Assembly (NCBI GenBank): GCA_964481145.1 | Contig: CAYZTA010000022.1 | Span: forward strand, 15,921-79,920 | Origin: Sandaracinus sp964481145 | Lineage (GTDB): Bacteria > Myxococcota_A > Polyangia > Polyangiales > Sandaracinaceae | Direction: 5' to 3' | DNA length: 64,000 bases | Shown: piece by piece, positions 52,074 through 61,200 of the stretch | Numbering within the stretch: position 1 is the stretch's first letter | Layout: each line of letters starts with the position of its first letter | Notes under the pieces: model-generated | The model's input: the letters and a program-made list of their open reading frames with translations, nothing else | What the model was told of the DNA's origin: nothing | Databases searched by the model: none | Position numbers and translations under genes: made by a program

Positions 52074-53783
52074 ATGTTGACGTTCAGTCGCGATCCGCAA
52101 GTCGCCGAAAGGCAGATGCAGGCCATCATCTTCTCCCTCACGACATTCGGTCACATCGATGGGGACTTCGACGAAAAGGAACGTGAGTTCATCCGCGAAT
52201 ACATCGCCAAGCTCGTCACGCATCGGGTCGAGACGGGCATGCCAGATCAGACCGAGGATGTGAAGCGCGACGTGATGAGCCGGTTCACCAAACATTTCCT
52301 CGAGGTCTTCGAGAACATCGAACGTTGGGTCGCCGAAGTCATGAGCGAACCCATCAGCAAAGATGACTCACGAGACGAAGTCGTTCACGCCAAGCTGAAG
52401 CTCCGCTGCTTCGAGCTCCTCGGCTCCTTCGATCGCAAGAGCCAAGAGATGCTGCTCGAGACAGTCGACGAATTCATCTTGGCCGATGGTCACTCACATC
52501 CGGCCGAGACGAAATTTCGCACCGAGTTGGCCGCGCTTCTTGGCGCCGATCTCGACGTCGGGCTCGAGCTCATCGAAGACGAGCACGAGAACGGTGTGCG
52601 CGTATCAACGCCTGCTCTCCTCGATCTCCACAAAAAAGAAGGGGCGAAGATGGACCACCCCTTCTTCGCGCAGTTCGAGCATCACTACTCGAGCGACCCT
52701 GCGCGCATCCAAAAACAAGTCAGCGCCGACTTGGCCCTCGTCGACAAGATGATCTCGCTCCTCGAGGCTCAACGTGAACGAGGCGCAGGGAAATTGAGCG
52801 GCAAAAAAACGGTGCAAGACATCGCGCATCAAGAGCCCTTCCTCGATGGTCACGTGTATGTCATGCCGCCCGCGCCGGGACGCCGCTACGAGCTCCTCGT
52901 GCTCGGCGATCTGCACGGCTGTTATTCCTGTCTCAAAGCGGCGATCATGCAGACACGCTTTTTCGAGAAGGTGGAAGCGTTTCGGCGTGATCCGAAGAAC
53001 GCTCCGGAGCCCAAGCTCGTGCTGCTCGGCGACTACATCGACCGCGGCATCTTCAGCCTGAACGGGGTCCTTCGCACGGTGATGCAGCTCTTCGTCACCG
53101 CCCCCGAACACGTCTTCGTGCTCCGCGGCAACCACGAGTATTACGTCGAGTACAAGGGACAGATCTACGGAGGCGTCAAACCCGCCGAAGCGATCAATAC
53201 GCTCAAGCCCTATTTGCCGCTCGATGTGTTCCGCAAATACATGGCGCTCTACGAAGCGATGCCGAACATGTTGCTCTTCGATCGCACGCTCTTCGTGCAT
53301 GCAGGCATCCCCCGCGATCGCCTCATCAAAGAACGATGGAAGGACCTCTCGACACTGAACGATCCCGACGTGCGCTTTCAGATGATGTGGAGCGATCCGA
53401 GTCACGCCGATGTCATCCCCGCCGCACTCCAAGAACAAACGGCGCGCTTCCCATTTGGTCGACTGCAGCTCCAAGCGTTCCTCTCCCGCATCGGCTGTAA
53501 CAGCCTCGTGCGCGGACACGAGAAGGTCGACGCTGGCTTCGAGCGCGTCTATGACGACGCGAGCGGAACCCTGCTCACGGTGTTCTCCGCAGGTGGAGAC
53601 AGCAACAGCGACCTTCCCGAAAGCTCGAGCTACCGCGGCGTGACGCCCAAGGCCTTGCTCGTGACGCACGAAAACGGTGAAACCGAGATGACACCCTTCG
53701 ACCTCGATTGGAAGTCATATAACGACCCCCAACACAACGCGTTCTTCAAGAATCCGATGGAGATCGAACACCGCGTGGAGTGA
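52074..53783 (+). CDS. TerB-like / PPP-family Ser/Thr phosphatase fusion
   Basis: 569 aa from the ATG at 52074; ATGs at 52065 and 52035 are possible. The first 220 residues are helical with two TerB-type acidic motifs (DGDFDEKEREFIREY and ADGHSHPAETKFRTEL). The rest is a PPP phosphatase with every hallmark: GDLHGCY, GDYIDRG, RGNHEYY, a His in VHAGIP, and LVRGHEKVDAGF. PPP enzymes remove phosphate from Ser/Thr, or act on nucleotides in some bacteria. TerB-like domains occur in stress and phage-response systems. The pair in one chain suggests a sensor-linked phosphatase; a possible counterpart to the kinase at 39609 is speculative. Confidence 0.9.
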   Translation: MLTFSRDPQVAERQMQAIIFSLTTFGHIDGDFDEKEREFIREYIAKLVTHRVETGMPDQTEDVKRDVMSRFTKHFLEVFENIERWVAEVMSEPISKDDSRDEVVHAKLKLRCFELLGSFDRKSQEMLLETVDEFILADGHSHPAETKFRTELAALLGADLDVGLELIEDEHENGVRVSTPALLDLHKKEGAKMDHPFFAQFEHHYSSDPARIQKQVSADLALVDKMISLLEAQRERGAGKLSGKKTVQDIAHQEPFLDGHVYVMPPAPGRRYELLVLGDLHGCYSCLKAAIMQTRFFEKVEAFRRDPKNAPEPKLVLLGDYIDRGIFSLNGVLRTVMQLFVTAPEHVFVLRGNHEYYVEYKGQIYGGVKPAEAINTLKPYLPLDVFRKYMALYEAMPNMLLFDRTLFVHAGIPRDRLIKERWKDLSTLNDPDVRFQMMWSDPSHADVIPAALQEQTARFPFGRLQLQAFLSRIGCNSLVRGHEKVDAGFERVYDDASGTLLTVFSAGGDSNSDLPESSSYRGVTPKALLVTHENGETEMTPFDLDWKSYNDPQHNAFFKNPMEIEHRVE

Positions 53784-53819
53784 GCTCTTCGTCGACACAC
53801 GTTCGATCACAGGAAAAAC

Positions 53820-54299
53820 ATGATGCAAAAAATCGTTCCTTGTCTGTGGTTTCATGGTGACGCTGAAGAAGCCGCTCGATTTTATGTTTCGTTACTCTCC
53901 GATTCACACATCGACCGCATTTTGAAATCGCCGGCCGACACACCGAGTGGCCCCGCCGGCACCGTGTTGACGGTTGAGTTCACGTTGGCGGGAATGAAGT
54001 ACATGGGACTGAACGGTGGTCCTCAGTTTCCATTCACTGAAGCCATATCCTTCCAAATCTATTGCGAAGATCAGGCGGAAGTCGATCGGCTATGGAATGC
54101 CATCGCTGATGGCGGGTCGGAAGTTGCCTGTGGTTGGATCAAAGATCGCTGGGGGCTTTCCTGGCAAATCGTTCCAACCCGGATGATCGAGTTACTCAAC
54201 GATCAAGACCCGGACCGCGCTCGACGAGCACAAGAAGCGATGATGAAGATGGTGAAGATCGACATCGCCGAGGTGGAACGGGCGGCCAACGGATCGTGA
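53820..54299 (+). CDS. VOC superfamily (PhnB-like) protein
   Basis: 159 aa, with AGGA six bases before the ATG at 53820. The N-terminus KIVPCLWFHGDAEEAARFYVSL and the later blocks TVEFTLAGMKYMGLNGGP, FTEAISFQIYCEDQAEVDRLWNAI and DRWGLSWQIVP match the PhnB/3-demethylubiquinone-methyltransferase-like branch of the vicinal-oxygen-chelate fold. This group has glyoxalase-like folds without a settled reaction. It is 36 bases after the phosphatase gene. An unrelated function from its neighbours is likely. Confidence 0.9.
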   Translation: MMQKIVPCLWFHGDAEEAARFYVSLLSDSHIDRILKSPADTPSGPAGTVLTVEFTLAGMKYMGLNGGPQFPFTEAISFQIYCEDQAEVDRLWNAIADGGSEVACGWIKDRWGLSWQIVPTRMIELLNDQDPDRARRAQEAMMKMVKIDIAEVERAANGS

Positions 54300-54324
54300 T
54301 GTCAGCTCCAAGGTGATGAGCTCC

Positions 54325-54897
54325 ATGTCCACTCGCGTACCCATGCGCTTCGAGCACGCACCCATGCTCTGGGTGGTGGACGACGTCTACTCTGCAGACG
54401 AGTGTCGCGCTGCGATCGACCTCATCGAGCGCGCTGCGCCCTCGTTGGCGACCGGCAACCCGCTCTATCGTGATCAGGATCGCGTGATCCGAGACGACCC
54501 CGCGGAGGCAGGGCGGCTGTTTGCACGATTGAAGCCGCATCTGCCGGACATCCTCGGCTCTCTGTCGCTCCATTCGCTCAACGAGCGGCTTCGATATTAT
54601 CGCTATCGCCCCGGGCAGCGATTCTCACCGCATATGGACCACTGGTTCAGACCCACTGCGACTCGCATCACGTTGCTCACTGTGCTTGCGTACTTCAACG
54701 ACGATTTTTCGGGTGGCGAAACTCGGTTCATCGAACAAGTGGAGCGCACGATCATTCCGCGTCAGGGATCAATCGCGATTTTTCAACACAAGATTCGCCA
54801 CGAAGGATGTGAGGTCCGGCGTGGCACGAAGTACGCGATGCGCACCGACGTGATCTACGAGGCTCCGTCAACGATCGAAATGGCGCTCGACCTCTGA
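54325..54897 (+). CDS. 2-oxoglutarate/Fe(II)-dependent oxygenase (prolyl 4-hydroxylase type)
   Basis: 190 aa from the ATG at 54325; ATG 54316 and GTG 54313 are possible. The double-stranded beta-helix shows the iron ligands in FSPHMDHW (HxD) and the distal His in IRHEGCEV, with the 2-oxoglutarate Arg/Lys region GTKYAMRTDVIY and RLRYYRYRPGQR before it. Members hydroxylate protein side chains or small molecules. It begins 25 bases after the VOC gene. Just after its stop lies a truncated toxin gene on the other strand, so this end of the gene may mark a recombination joint. Confidence 0.9.
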   Translation: MSTRVPMRFEHAPMLWVVDDVYSADECRAAIDLIERAAPSLATGNPLYRDQDRVIRDDPAEAGRLFARLKPHLPDILGSLSLHSLNERLRYYRYRPGQRFSPHMDHWFRPTATRITLLTVLAYFNDDFSGGETRFIEQVERTIIPRQGSIAIFQHKIRHEGCEVRRGTKYAMRTDVIYEAPSTIEMALDL

Positions 54898-54953
54898 CGA
54901 ACAGCACGTCCCTTGCGCAGCTCCGAGACAACGTTCGTGTCGAGGATGAACAT
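54855..54953 (-). pseudogene. Truncated PIN-domain (VapC/FitB-type) toxin remnant
   Basis: From the ATG at 54953 the frame reads MFILDTNVVSELRKGRA, the hallmark first strand and helix of VapC/FitB toxins with the catalytic Asp and Asn. Likeness stops there; 15 more unrelated residues follow and a TAG ends it after 32 aa, inside the end of the 2OG-oxygenase gene on the other strand. A full toxin has about 130-150 aa. The ATG shares a base with the stop of the upstream small frame (TGATG), as in toxin-antitoxin operons. Confidence 0.8.
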
Positions 54954-55138
54954 CAGTCTGAGAGATCCGGCAGATGATCGAGGCCTTGCACGCCCGGAAG
55001 CTCGAGCTCGACGTCTTCGGTACAAGGCATCGCGAGTAAATCAACGATATTGGTCCGAAGGCCAACGAGCTCCTGGTCGTCGCGGATCGTCAAGAGCACG
55101 ACGTGCAATGTCATAGTGCAAAGTGCTGCGATTTCCAT
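54953..55138 (-). CDS. Small coupled frame before the PIN remnant, possible antitoxin remnant
   Basis: 61 aa. Its ATG overlaps the uvrC stop by one base (TGATG), and its own stop overlaps the PIN remnant start in the same way. The C-terminus is acidic (CTEDVELELPGVQGLDHLPDLSD), as often seen in antitoxins, and the middle reads ELVGLRTNIVDLLAMP. I do not recognise a family, so the antitoxin call rests on position and charge. It may be a fragment. Confidence 0.45.
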   Translation of the reverse strand: MEIAALCTMTLHVVLLTIRDDQELVGLRTNIVDLLAMPCTEDVELELPGVQGLDHLPDLSD

Positions 55139-57060
55139 CAGCCGATCTCGGCCTCTTCGAGGTCTTCGAACGCATTCGTGAGCGCTTGTTCTTCGGTGTC
55201 ACTCTCGGTGACACCGGGGTCTTCTGCGGCGAGCTCCTGATGAAACGCGAGATGGATTGCGTGTGCCTGCTTTTCGGACGCGCCCGCTCGCACGAGGGTC
55301 TCCACATCCGCGGCGACCACGGCCTTGAGTGACCCGAGCGCCTTGAGCAAGGTCGTACGGGTCTTGGGCCCCACTCCGGGCACGTCATCGAGACCGCTCT
55401 TGAGTCTCTTGCGTCGACCGAGTTTTTTGCGCAGCTCGTTCGAAGCGCGATGGGCCTCGTCACGCACGAGCACGAGGAACCACCGAGCCGCGCTTCGCTC
55501 GCGGAGCACGATCGAATTCTTTTGGCCGGGCAGATAGACGCGCTCGCTCCGCATCTCCCCTCCGAGCTCCTTCTCTTTGGCGAGACCGCAGACGTCGAGG
55601 TCTGTGATGCCGAGCTCTCGGAGCACCGAGACAGCCACTCCGAGCTGCCCCTTGCCTCCATCGACGACGAGCAGGTCTGGAAGCTCCCAACCCGCCGTCT
55701 TCGCGCGCGATAGCCGCCGCGAGAGCACCTCTTTCATCGCACCGAAATCATCACCTCCAGCGACGCTGCGAACGTGAAAGCTCTTGTAGCGCTTTCGATC
55801 CAGCTCCCCATCCGAGAGCGCCGTCATGGCCGCGACGGTATCGGTCCCTCCCGTATGCGAGATATCGATGCACTCGATGCGTCGTGGCACGCGACGCAGC
55901 CGCAAGAGGCGCTGGACTTCTTCGAGCCTCGATTCGAGATCATCCGCGGCGCGTTGTTTTTCTCGGAGCGCATGCGCCGCATTCTCGTTCGCCATGCGCA
56001 CGAGTCCCATGCGCGAGCCGCGTTGAGGCACCGAGATGCGCACCTTCTTGCCGCGCTTGTCGCTCAGCACTTGTGCAAGTCCGTCCATCGCCTCGACGGG
56101 CGAAGGCAGGAGGATCTCATCGGGCAGCTGCGCGCCTTGTGAATAGTACTCGCCGAGGAACGAGCCGAGCAGTTCGTCATCGGGAAGCGCGACCTTTCCG
56201 AGATTGAACGTGCGTACATTCGTCATCCGGCCATTGCGCACCATGACGAGCGCGATCTCCGCGCGATCGGCCTCGACGAAGAGACCCATCGCGTCTTGAT
56301 CGACATCATCGAGCGTGTCGATGCGTTGATCTTGGCGCACTCGCTCCACCGCACGGAGTTGGTCTCGATAGAGCGCCGCGTTCTCGTAATCCCATTGTTC
56401 CGCGGCCGAGCGCATTTTCGTGTCCAGCGTTTCGACGAGCTCATCGTGTCGGCTGTCGAGGAAAAGACGAACGAGCCGCGCTTGCGCGAGATACTCGTCG
56501 CGGTCGACCTCGAGCACACACGGGGCCGAACAACGCTTGATCTGATACTGGAGACACGGCCGTACACGCGATTTGAAATCGGACTCCTTGCACGTGCGCA
56601 GCTGAAAGTGACGATTGACGAGGCGGAGCGTTTTCCGCGCCGATGTCGCCGAGTCGTAAGGGCCGAAATACCACGCACCATCGGGCTTGGGGCGGCGCAC
56701 GACGTGGAGCTTCGGCCAAGGCTCACGCGGATCGAGGCGCAACGAGAGAAAATCCTTGTCGTCCCGTAGCTTGAAATTGTAGCGAGGCTTGAGCTCTTTG
56801 ATCAGCGCGTTCTCGAGGAGCGCCGCTTCCTTTTCGTTCTCGACGACGAAGGTCTGCAAATCGCCGATTTCCAGCGGCAATCGCGTGATGAAGAAGCGTG
56901 TATCGCTCGAGCCTGCTTGAAAATAACTGCGCACACGCGAGCGAAGCGAACGCGCCTTTCCCACATAGAGAACGGCGTCCTGCTTGTCGCGAAACACGTA
57001 AACGCCGGGCGCGCTCGGAAGCGCCTCGAGCTTGGAAGTCACCTGATCGGGGAGAGCCAC
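55138..57060 (-). CDS. uvrC: UvrABC excinuclease subunit C
   Basis: 640 aa, usual size. It makes the two incisions beside a lesion bound by UvrB. The GIY-YIG nuclease domain opens the protein (PSAPGVYVFRDKQDAVLYVGKA), with ENEKEAALLENALIKELKPRYN. A UvrB-interaction helix pair is near residues 190-240. The RNase H-like endonuclease domain holds CIDISHTGG and LLVVDGGKGQLG, and two helix-hairpin-helix segments (LDDVPGVGPKTRTTLLKALGS) close it, followed by an acidic tail. It lies downstream of zapA and fau with 77 bases between, so it may have its own promoter. Confidence 0.97.
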   Translation of the reverse strand: MALPDQVTSKLEALPSAPGVYVFRDKQDAVLYVGKARSLRSRVRSYFQAGSSDTRFFITRLPLEIGDLQTFVVENEKEAALLENALIKELKPRYNFKLRDDKDFLSLRLDPREPWPKLHVVRRPKPDGAWYFGPYDSATSARKTLRLVNRHFQLRTCKESDFKSRVRPCLQYQIKRCSAPCVLEVDRDEYLAQARLVRLFLDSRHDELVETLDTKMRSAAEQWDYENAALYRDQLRAVERVRQDQRIDTLDDVDQDAMGLFVEADRAEIALVMVRNGRMTNVRTFNLGKVALPDDELLGSFLGEYYSQGAQLPDEILLPSPVEAMDGLAQVLSDKRGKKVRISVPQRGSRMGLVRMANENAAHALREKQRAADDLESRLEEVQRLLRLRRVPRRIECIDISHTGGTDTVAAMTALSDGELDRKRYKSFHVRSVAGGDDFGAMKEVLSRRLSRAKTAGWELPDLLVVDGGKGQLGVAVSVLRELGITDLDVCGLAKEKELGGEMRSERVYLPGQKNSIVLRERSAARWFLVLVRDEAHRASNELRKKLGRRKRLKSGLDDVPGVGPKTRTTLLKALGSLKAVVAADVETLVRAGASEKQAHAIHLAFHQELAAEDPGVTESDTEEQALTNAFEDLEEAEIG

Positions 57061-57137
57061 CCACCGATCATGGAGCCATCACCGCCCGAACGCCCGAGGT
57101 TCGACGTTCTTGAGCGCATTGCTGAACTCGAGCTCAT

Positions 57138-57761
57138 TCACAAAGAACGTCGAATCTCGATCACGCGCTTGTCCGATGCGACGATGTGCACGCGCTCGTC
57201 GCCATCCGTCTCGGGCACTTCACTCATGAACTGAAAGTCGAAGATCACACCGAGCCGGGTGGCGCGCGTCAAGGAAGGCAGGAGTCGATCGTAGAGCCCT
57301 GCCCCATACCCGATCCGAGCGCCCCGTTCGTCGAGAACCAATGCCGGCACGATCACGAGATCGACCTCGGACGGCGCGATGAGAGGCGCGTGCTCGGGTG
57401 GCTCGGGGACGCGCATATTTCCGACCTCGACAGGCACGTCCTCCTCACGCCACTCACGGATTTCGAGGCCTTCCTCGGTCATCCGAGGTGCCGCGACCCG
57501 CTTGCCCTCGGCCCATAAAGCCGCCGCTGGCGCCTTGGTGTCGACCTCGGTCCGCATCGACACGAAGAGCATCACCGTGTGGGCGTTCGCCCATTCAGGC
57601 CGAGCCACCACGTGCTCCCAGATCCGCGCGCTCCGCTCGGCGCGCGCTTCGTCCGGAAGGGTCCGCCGAACCGCGCGCATCCGCTGGCGCAGCTCCGCTT
57701 TGACACGACGGCGAAGCACATCTTCTTCAGGCGAAATCGTGTGAGCCAACACCATGCTCAT
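57138..57761 (-). CDS. fau: 5-formyltetrahydrofolate cyclo-ligase
   Basis: 207 aa, family size. It converts 5-formyl-THF to 5,10-methenyl-THF with ATP. The signature RIGYGAGLYDRLLP at about residues 148-161 and the preceding DLVIVPALVLDERGA identify it; the Lys/Arg-rich first helix (LRRRVKAELRQRMRAVRRTL) binds nucleotide. It starts directly after the zapA stop, with no gap. Adjacent zapA-fau order is widely conserved in bacteria. Confidence 0.95.
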   Translation of the reverse strand: MSMVLAHTISPEEDVLRRRVKAELRQRMRAVRRTLPDEARAERSARIWEHVVARPEWANAHTVMLFVSMRTEVDTKAPAAALWAEGKRVAAPRMTEEGLEIREWREEDVPVEVGNMRVPEPPEHAPLIAPSEVDLVIVPALVLDERGARIGYGAGLYDRLLPSLTRATRLGVIFDFQFMSEVPETDGDERVHIVASDKRVIEIRRSL

Positions 57762-58070
57762 TCATCCTGGGGATTCGGACCCATCCGATTCGAGCCGCCG
57801 ATCGATCCGCGCAATGGTGCGCGCGAGCACCTCCCGCGTGCTCGACTCGAGCTCACGGCGGCGCTCTTCGCTCTGAACGAGCTCGTCGGCGAGCCCGAGC
57901 GCAATCACTGCCAAAAGCTGCGCCGGCGTCGCCGATTTGCTCGCTTTGGGGCCAAGCGCCGTGATGCGCTCGTTCACGAGCTCGGCCAACCGACGCAAGT
58001 GTTCTTCGTCGGCATCGGACGCCATTCGATAGCGGGCGCCCGCAATCTCGAGGGTGACGGTTCTCTTCAC
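57762..58070 (-). CDS. zapA: Cell division protein ZapA
   Basis: 102 aa from the GTG at 58070; a TTG at 58082 is the alternative and no ATG is available. The N-terminal RTVTLEIAGARYRMASDADEEHLRRLAELVN is the globular ZapA head, and the C-terminal half (ADELVQSEERRRELES) is the coiled-coil stalk. ZapA dimers and tetramers bundle FtsZ filaments at the division site. It is the first gene of the zapA-fau pair. Confidence 0.92.
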   Translation of the reverse strand: MKRTVTLEIAGARYRMASDADEEHLRRLAELVNERITALGPKASKSATPAQLLAVIALGLADELVQSEERRRELESSTREVLARTIARIDRRLESDGSESPG

Positions 58071-58211
58071 GGAGGCGCCCAACCTACGAGGACCGCACGC
58101 CTGGCGTCAAGCAGAGGACGAATGTCTTTCGCGCCCCGTCGAGTTGGCGAGACGGGCGCACCCGAGCCCTGGTACCCTGGCTCCGGTCCATCACGTCGGA
58201 ATCCCACGGAA

Positions 58212-61200
58212 ATGATCAAGGTCGCCTGCCTCTCTTGCACCGCTCCGTACGAGCTCGATGAACGCCGCTTGCCGGCCAATGGCTTGCGTATGCGCTGCCC
58301 CAAATGTGGCACGTCATTCCAGGTCTTCCCCGACGGGCGCGTGGCCGCAGTCGCGCCCGCATTGGAAAGCGCGAGCCTCCCCAAGCCGGTGCCGCCCAAG
58401 CCACCCATGGGCGCGCCAGGGGCCTCGCCGCTCGGAAAGCGTCCTCCCCTCGCGCCTGCCTTCGCAGCTCCCCCTGCGGCTCCGAGCACGCCAAACATCG
58501 CCGCTTTGAAGGTCCCTCCCCCTCCGCCAGCCAAAGACGAGGTCGAGGTTTCTCCCGAGGACGTCGATCTCGATTTGCCGGCCCTGCGCGGCTCTTCATC
58601 CGAGCCAGCCGCAAACGCACTCGATCTCGATTTGCCAGCGCCGAGAAAAGTCGACCTTCCAAAAGCCAAACAACCGCCGGCAGCCGAATTCGATCTCGAC
58701 TTGCCTGCACCTAGGGTCTCTCCACCCAAGCCTGCACCGGCGCGCGCCATCGATGATTTCGATCTCGATCTTCCGGCTCCACGAAACGCGCCCGCCGCTC
58801 CAAAGCGAGCCCCCATCGCGCCCCCAGTCGACGTGCACAAGCCCTCCGCGCTCGCCGACGCATCGCGCACACCGTTCGATGATGCCGAGTTGCCTGCCGT
58901 TCGAGATGGGCACGTGACCCCGATACCAAGCCCTGCGGCACAATTCGATTTCGATGTGGATCTCCCCGCGCCGCGGACGAATTCCGAAGCAAAAAAGGGG
59001 ACGGGGAGCGTCCTTGCAGCCGCCGAAGATGCCTTCGGCGACCTCGATCTTCCCATGCCGAAATCGAGCGCGACGAACGAGCTCGATCTCCCCGCTCCTC
59101 GCGGGCATGCCGATTTGCCTGCATTTCGTCGCGCATCGAGCGAACCTGGAAACGGAAGACCTGGCTCCGACCCGGCCCTTCCAAAGCGCAAATCCCCTTC
59201 CGGTGCCCCGATCTCCGATTTGCCCGCACCGCGAGGGATCTCTGATTTTCCGCGGTTGAGAGGTGAACCAAGCGCCCCTCCCCGCTCTGGCCCGCCTTTG
59301 GATTTCGGTGCTCTCGATCTCCCACTTCCCAGCGCCTCGTCTCTGCCTCCGGAAGGCGATCTGGATCTGCCGTTCCCGAGCATGCGGCCTCCCGCCCGTG
59401 AAGTTTCACGACCGCCTGCAAAAAGCGATGCCGCCGACGACATGGAGTTCGCCGACATTCCACAGTCGAGCAGCGAACGAGTCTCGACGGTGGGGCTCGC
59501 CGAGATCACTCCGATCGCGCCCACGCCCAAAGCGAAACCCAAAGACGTCGCTCTCCCCACACCTCGTCGTTCACGCACGCCCTGGATCCTCGTCGGAATG
59601 GTCGTGGTGCTCATCGCGGCGGGCGCTGGTCTCGCGTTCACACCGCTCGGCCCCTTTGGCAGTCACGCGCTCGAGGCCTATCTTCCCGGCGCCGGTGATC
59701 CCGCGGCCGTACGAGCCGTCATCACGAGAGCCGACGAGCTCGCTCTGCACGATCTCCGCGAAGATTCATGGTCGGCGCTCGTACAGCTCGCAGAGGCTCG
59801 CACCCATGCCGGACTCAACCGCGAGCTCTTGGCCCGAAGCCTCTTGCACGAAGCTTTTTATGAAGTGCGCTTCGGCGCACGCACAGGAGGCGCTGCCACG
59901 CTCGCCGCCATTCGCGAGCGCTTGATGCAACGAGATGCAGACGATGCGTCCATCGCGCTTGGGCTTGCCGCCCTCGAACTCAGCACGGGGGATACGGCAG
60001 GGGCAGCGCGAAGAATGGCTCGGGCCCGCGCGCATCGAGCGGAAGATCCGTTCATCGATCTCATCGATGGTGAAATCGCCCTCATGGAGGAGCGTCTTGC
60101 CGACGCGGACCAGAGCTTTCGAGCCGCGCTCGCCCATCGAGGCGGCGCCGCAGCCCAGTGGGGGCTCGCGCGCACGCTCATGCGGGGCGATGACACCGGA
60201 GCACTCGAAGCGGCCATCGACGCCACGCTCGCCCAAAGCGAACGGCATGCGGGCGCACGTGTCGCCAAGGCACGAGGGCTCTTTGCGCGTGGAGAAGAAG
60301 CCGAAGCGACACGGCTCGCGCGGCAAGTCGCCGGGGATGAACCCATCGCGGGACAACCTCTTCGAGCATCCGCCATCGACCGCACCGATGCACTCTTGCT
60401 CCTTGGCCGGATCCACGAGCGACGCGGCCGCTTTCAGCAAGCCCGCGCCGCCTATGAGAGCGTCATCCAAATCGACGGCCGACGCGTGGAGGCCCTCCTC
60501 GGTGCAGGTCGCATGTTGCTCACCGACCAGCCTCGAAATGCGCTCGCTCGTTTCGAGTCGGCGCTGCAAGTAGAGAGCGCCGCGTCCACGCAGATCGAAG
60601 GCTCTGGACGGACGGTACGTGACGAAGCAAGGCTCGGCGCCGCCCGCGCGAAACTCGCGACCGAGCGCGCCGAAGAAGCGCGTGCTGAGCTCGAGCGGCT
60701 CACAGCGGAACATCCGGACGATGCGGAGTTCGCTCTTTGGCTCGGTCGGGTCTGCGATCGGCTCGGAGAAACTTCGCAGGCCGAGCAGCATTTCCGTGAA
60801 TCCGTACGCATCGCGCCCGAAGTGTTCGAAGGATATCTCTCCCTTGCACGACTTTATGGAGAACACGATCGCGGCGCCGACGCGATCGCGGTGCTCGATC
60901 AAGCGCGAGCCCGCGTCACGGAAAACGCCGAGATGCGGCAATCTCTTGGGAATTTCGAGCTCTCACGCAACCGATTGCCCGAAGCCATCCGAGAGTTTCG
61001 ACGTGCGCTCGAGCTCGATTCGGGCTTGGCCATCGCGCGCTTCGGGCTCGGCGTCGCATTGCGACGCTCTGGGCAGCTGGATGAAGCGGAGACCGTCTTC
61101 GAGCAGCTCTCGGAGCTCGATCCGGGCCATCCGGGGCTCGCGCTCGAACGAGGACAACTCTACGAATCACGAGGACAGTCTGAGCGTGCTGTGCGCTTCT

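Noticed and set aside
57121..57137. LexA-like box upstream of uvrC
   Set aside because: GCTGAACTCGAGCTCAT matches the motif at about 13 of 17 positions, with mismatches in the inner bases, and overlaps the fau stop region at its edge. Too weak to call.
57738..57785. 6S RNA between zapA and fau
   Set aside because: In gamma-proteobacteria ssrS lies near this pair, but here the two genes abut with no space for an RNA gene.
58067..59641. 524-codon open frame on the minus strand
   Set aside because: It mirrors the Pro-rich LDLPAPR region of the zinc-ribbon/TPR gene and has a Gly/Ser/Arg composition typical of antisense shadows.
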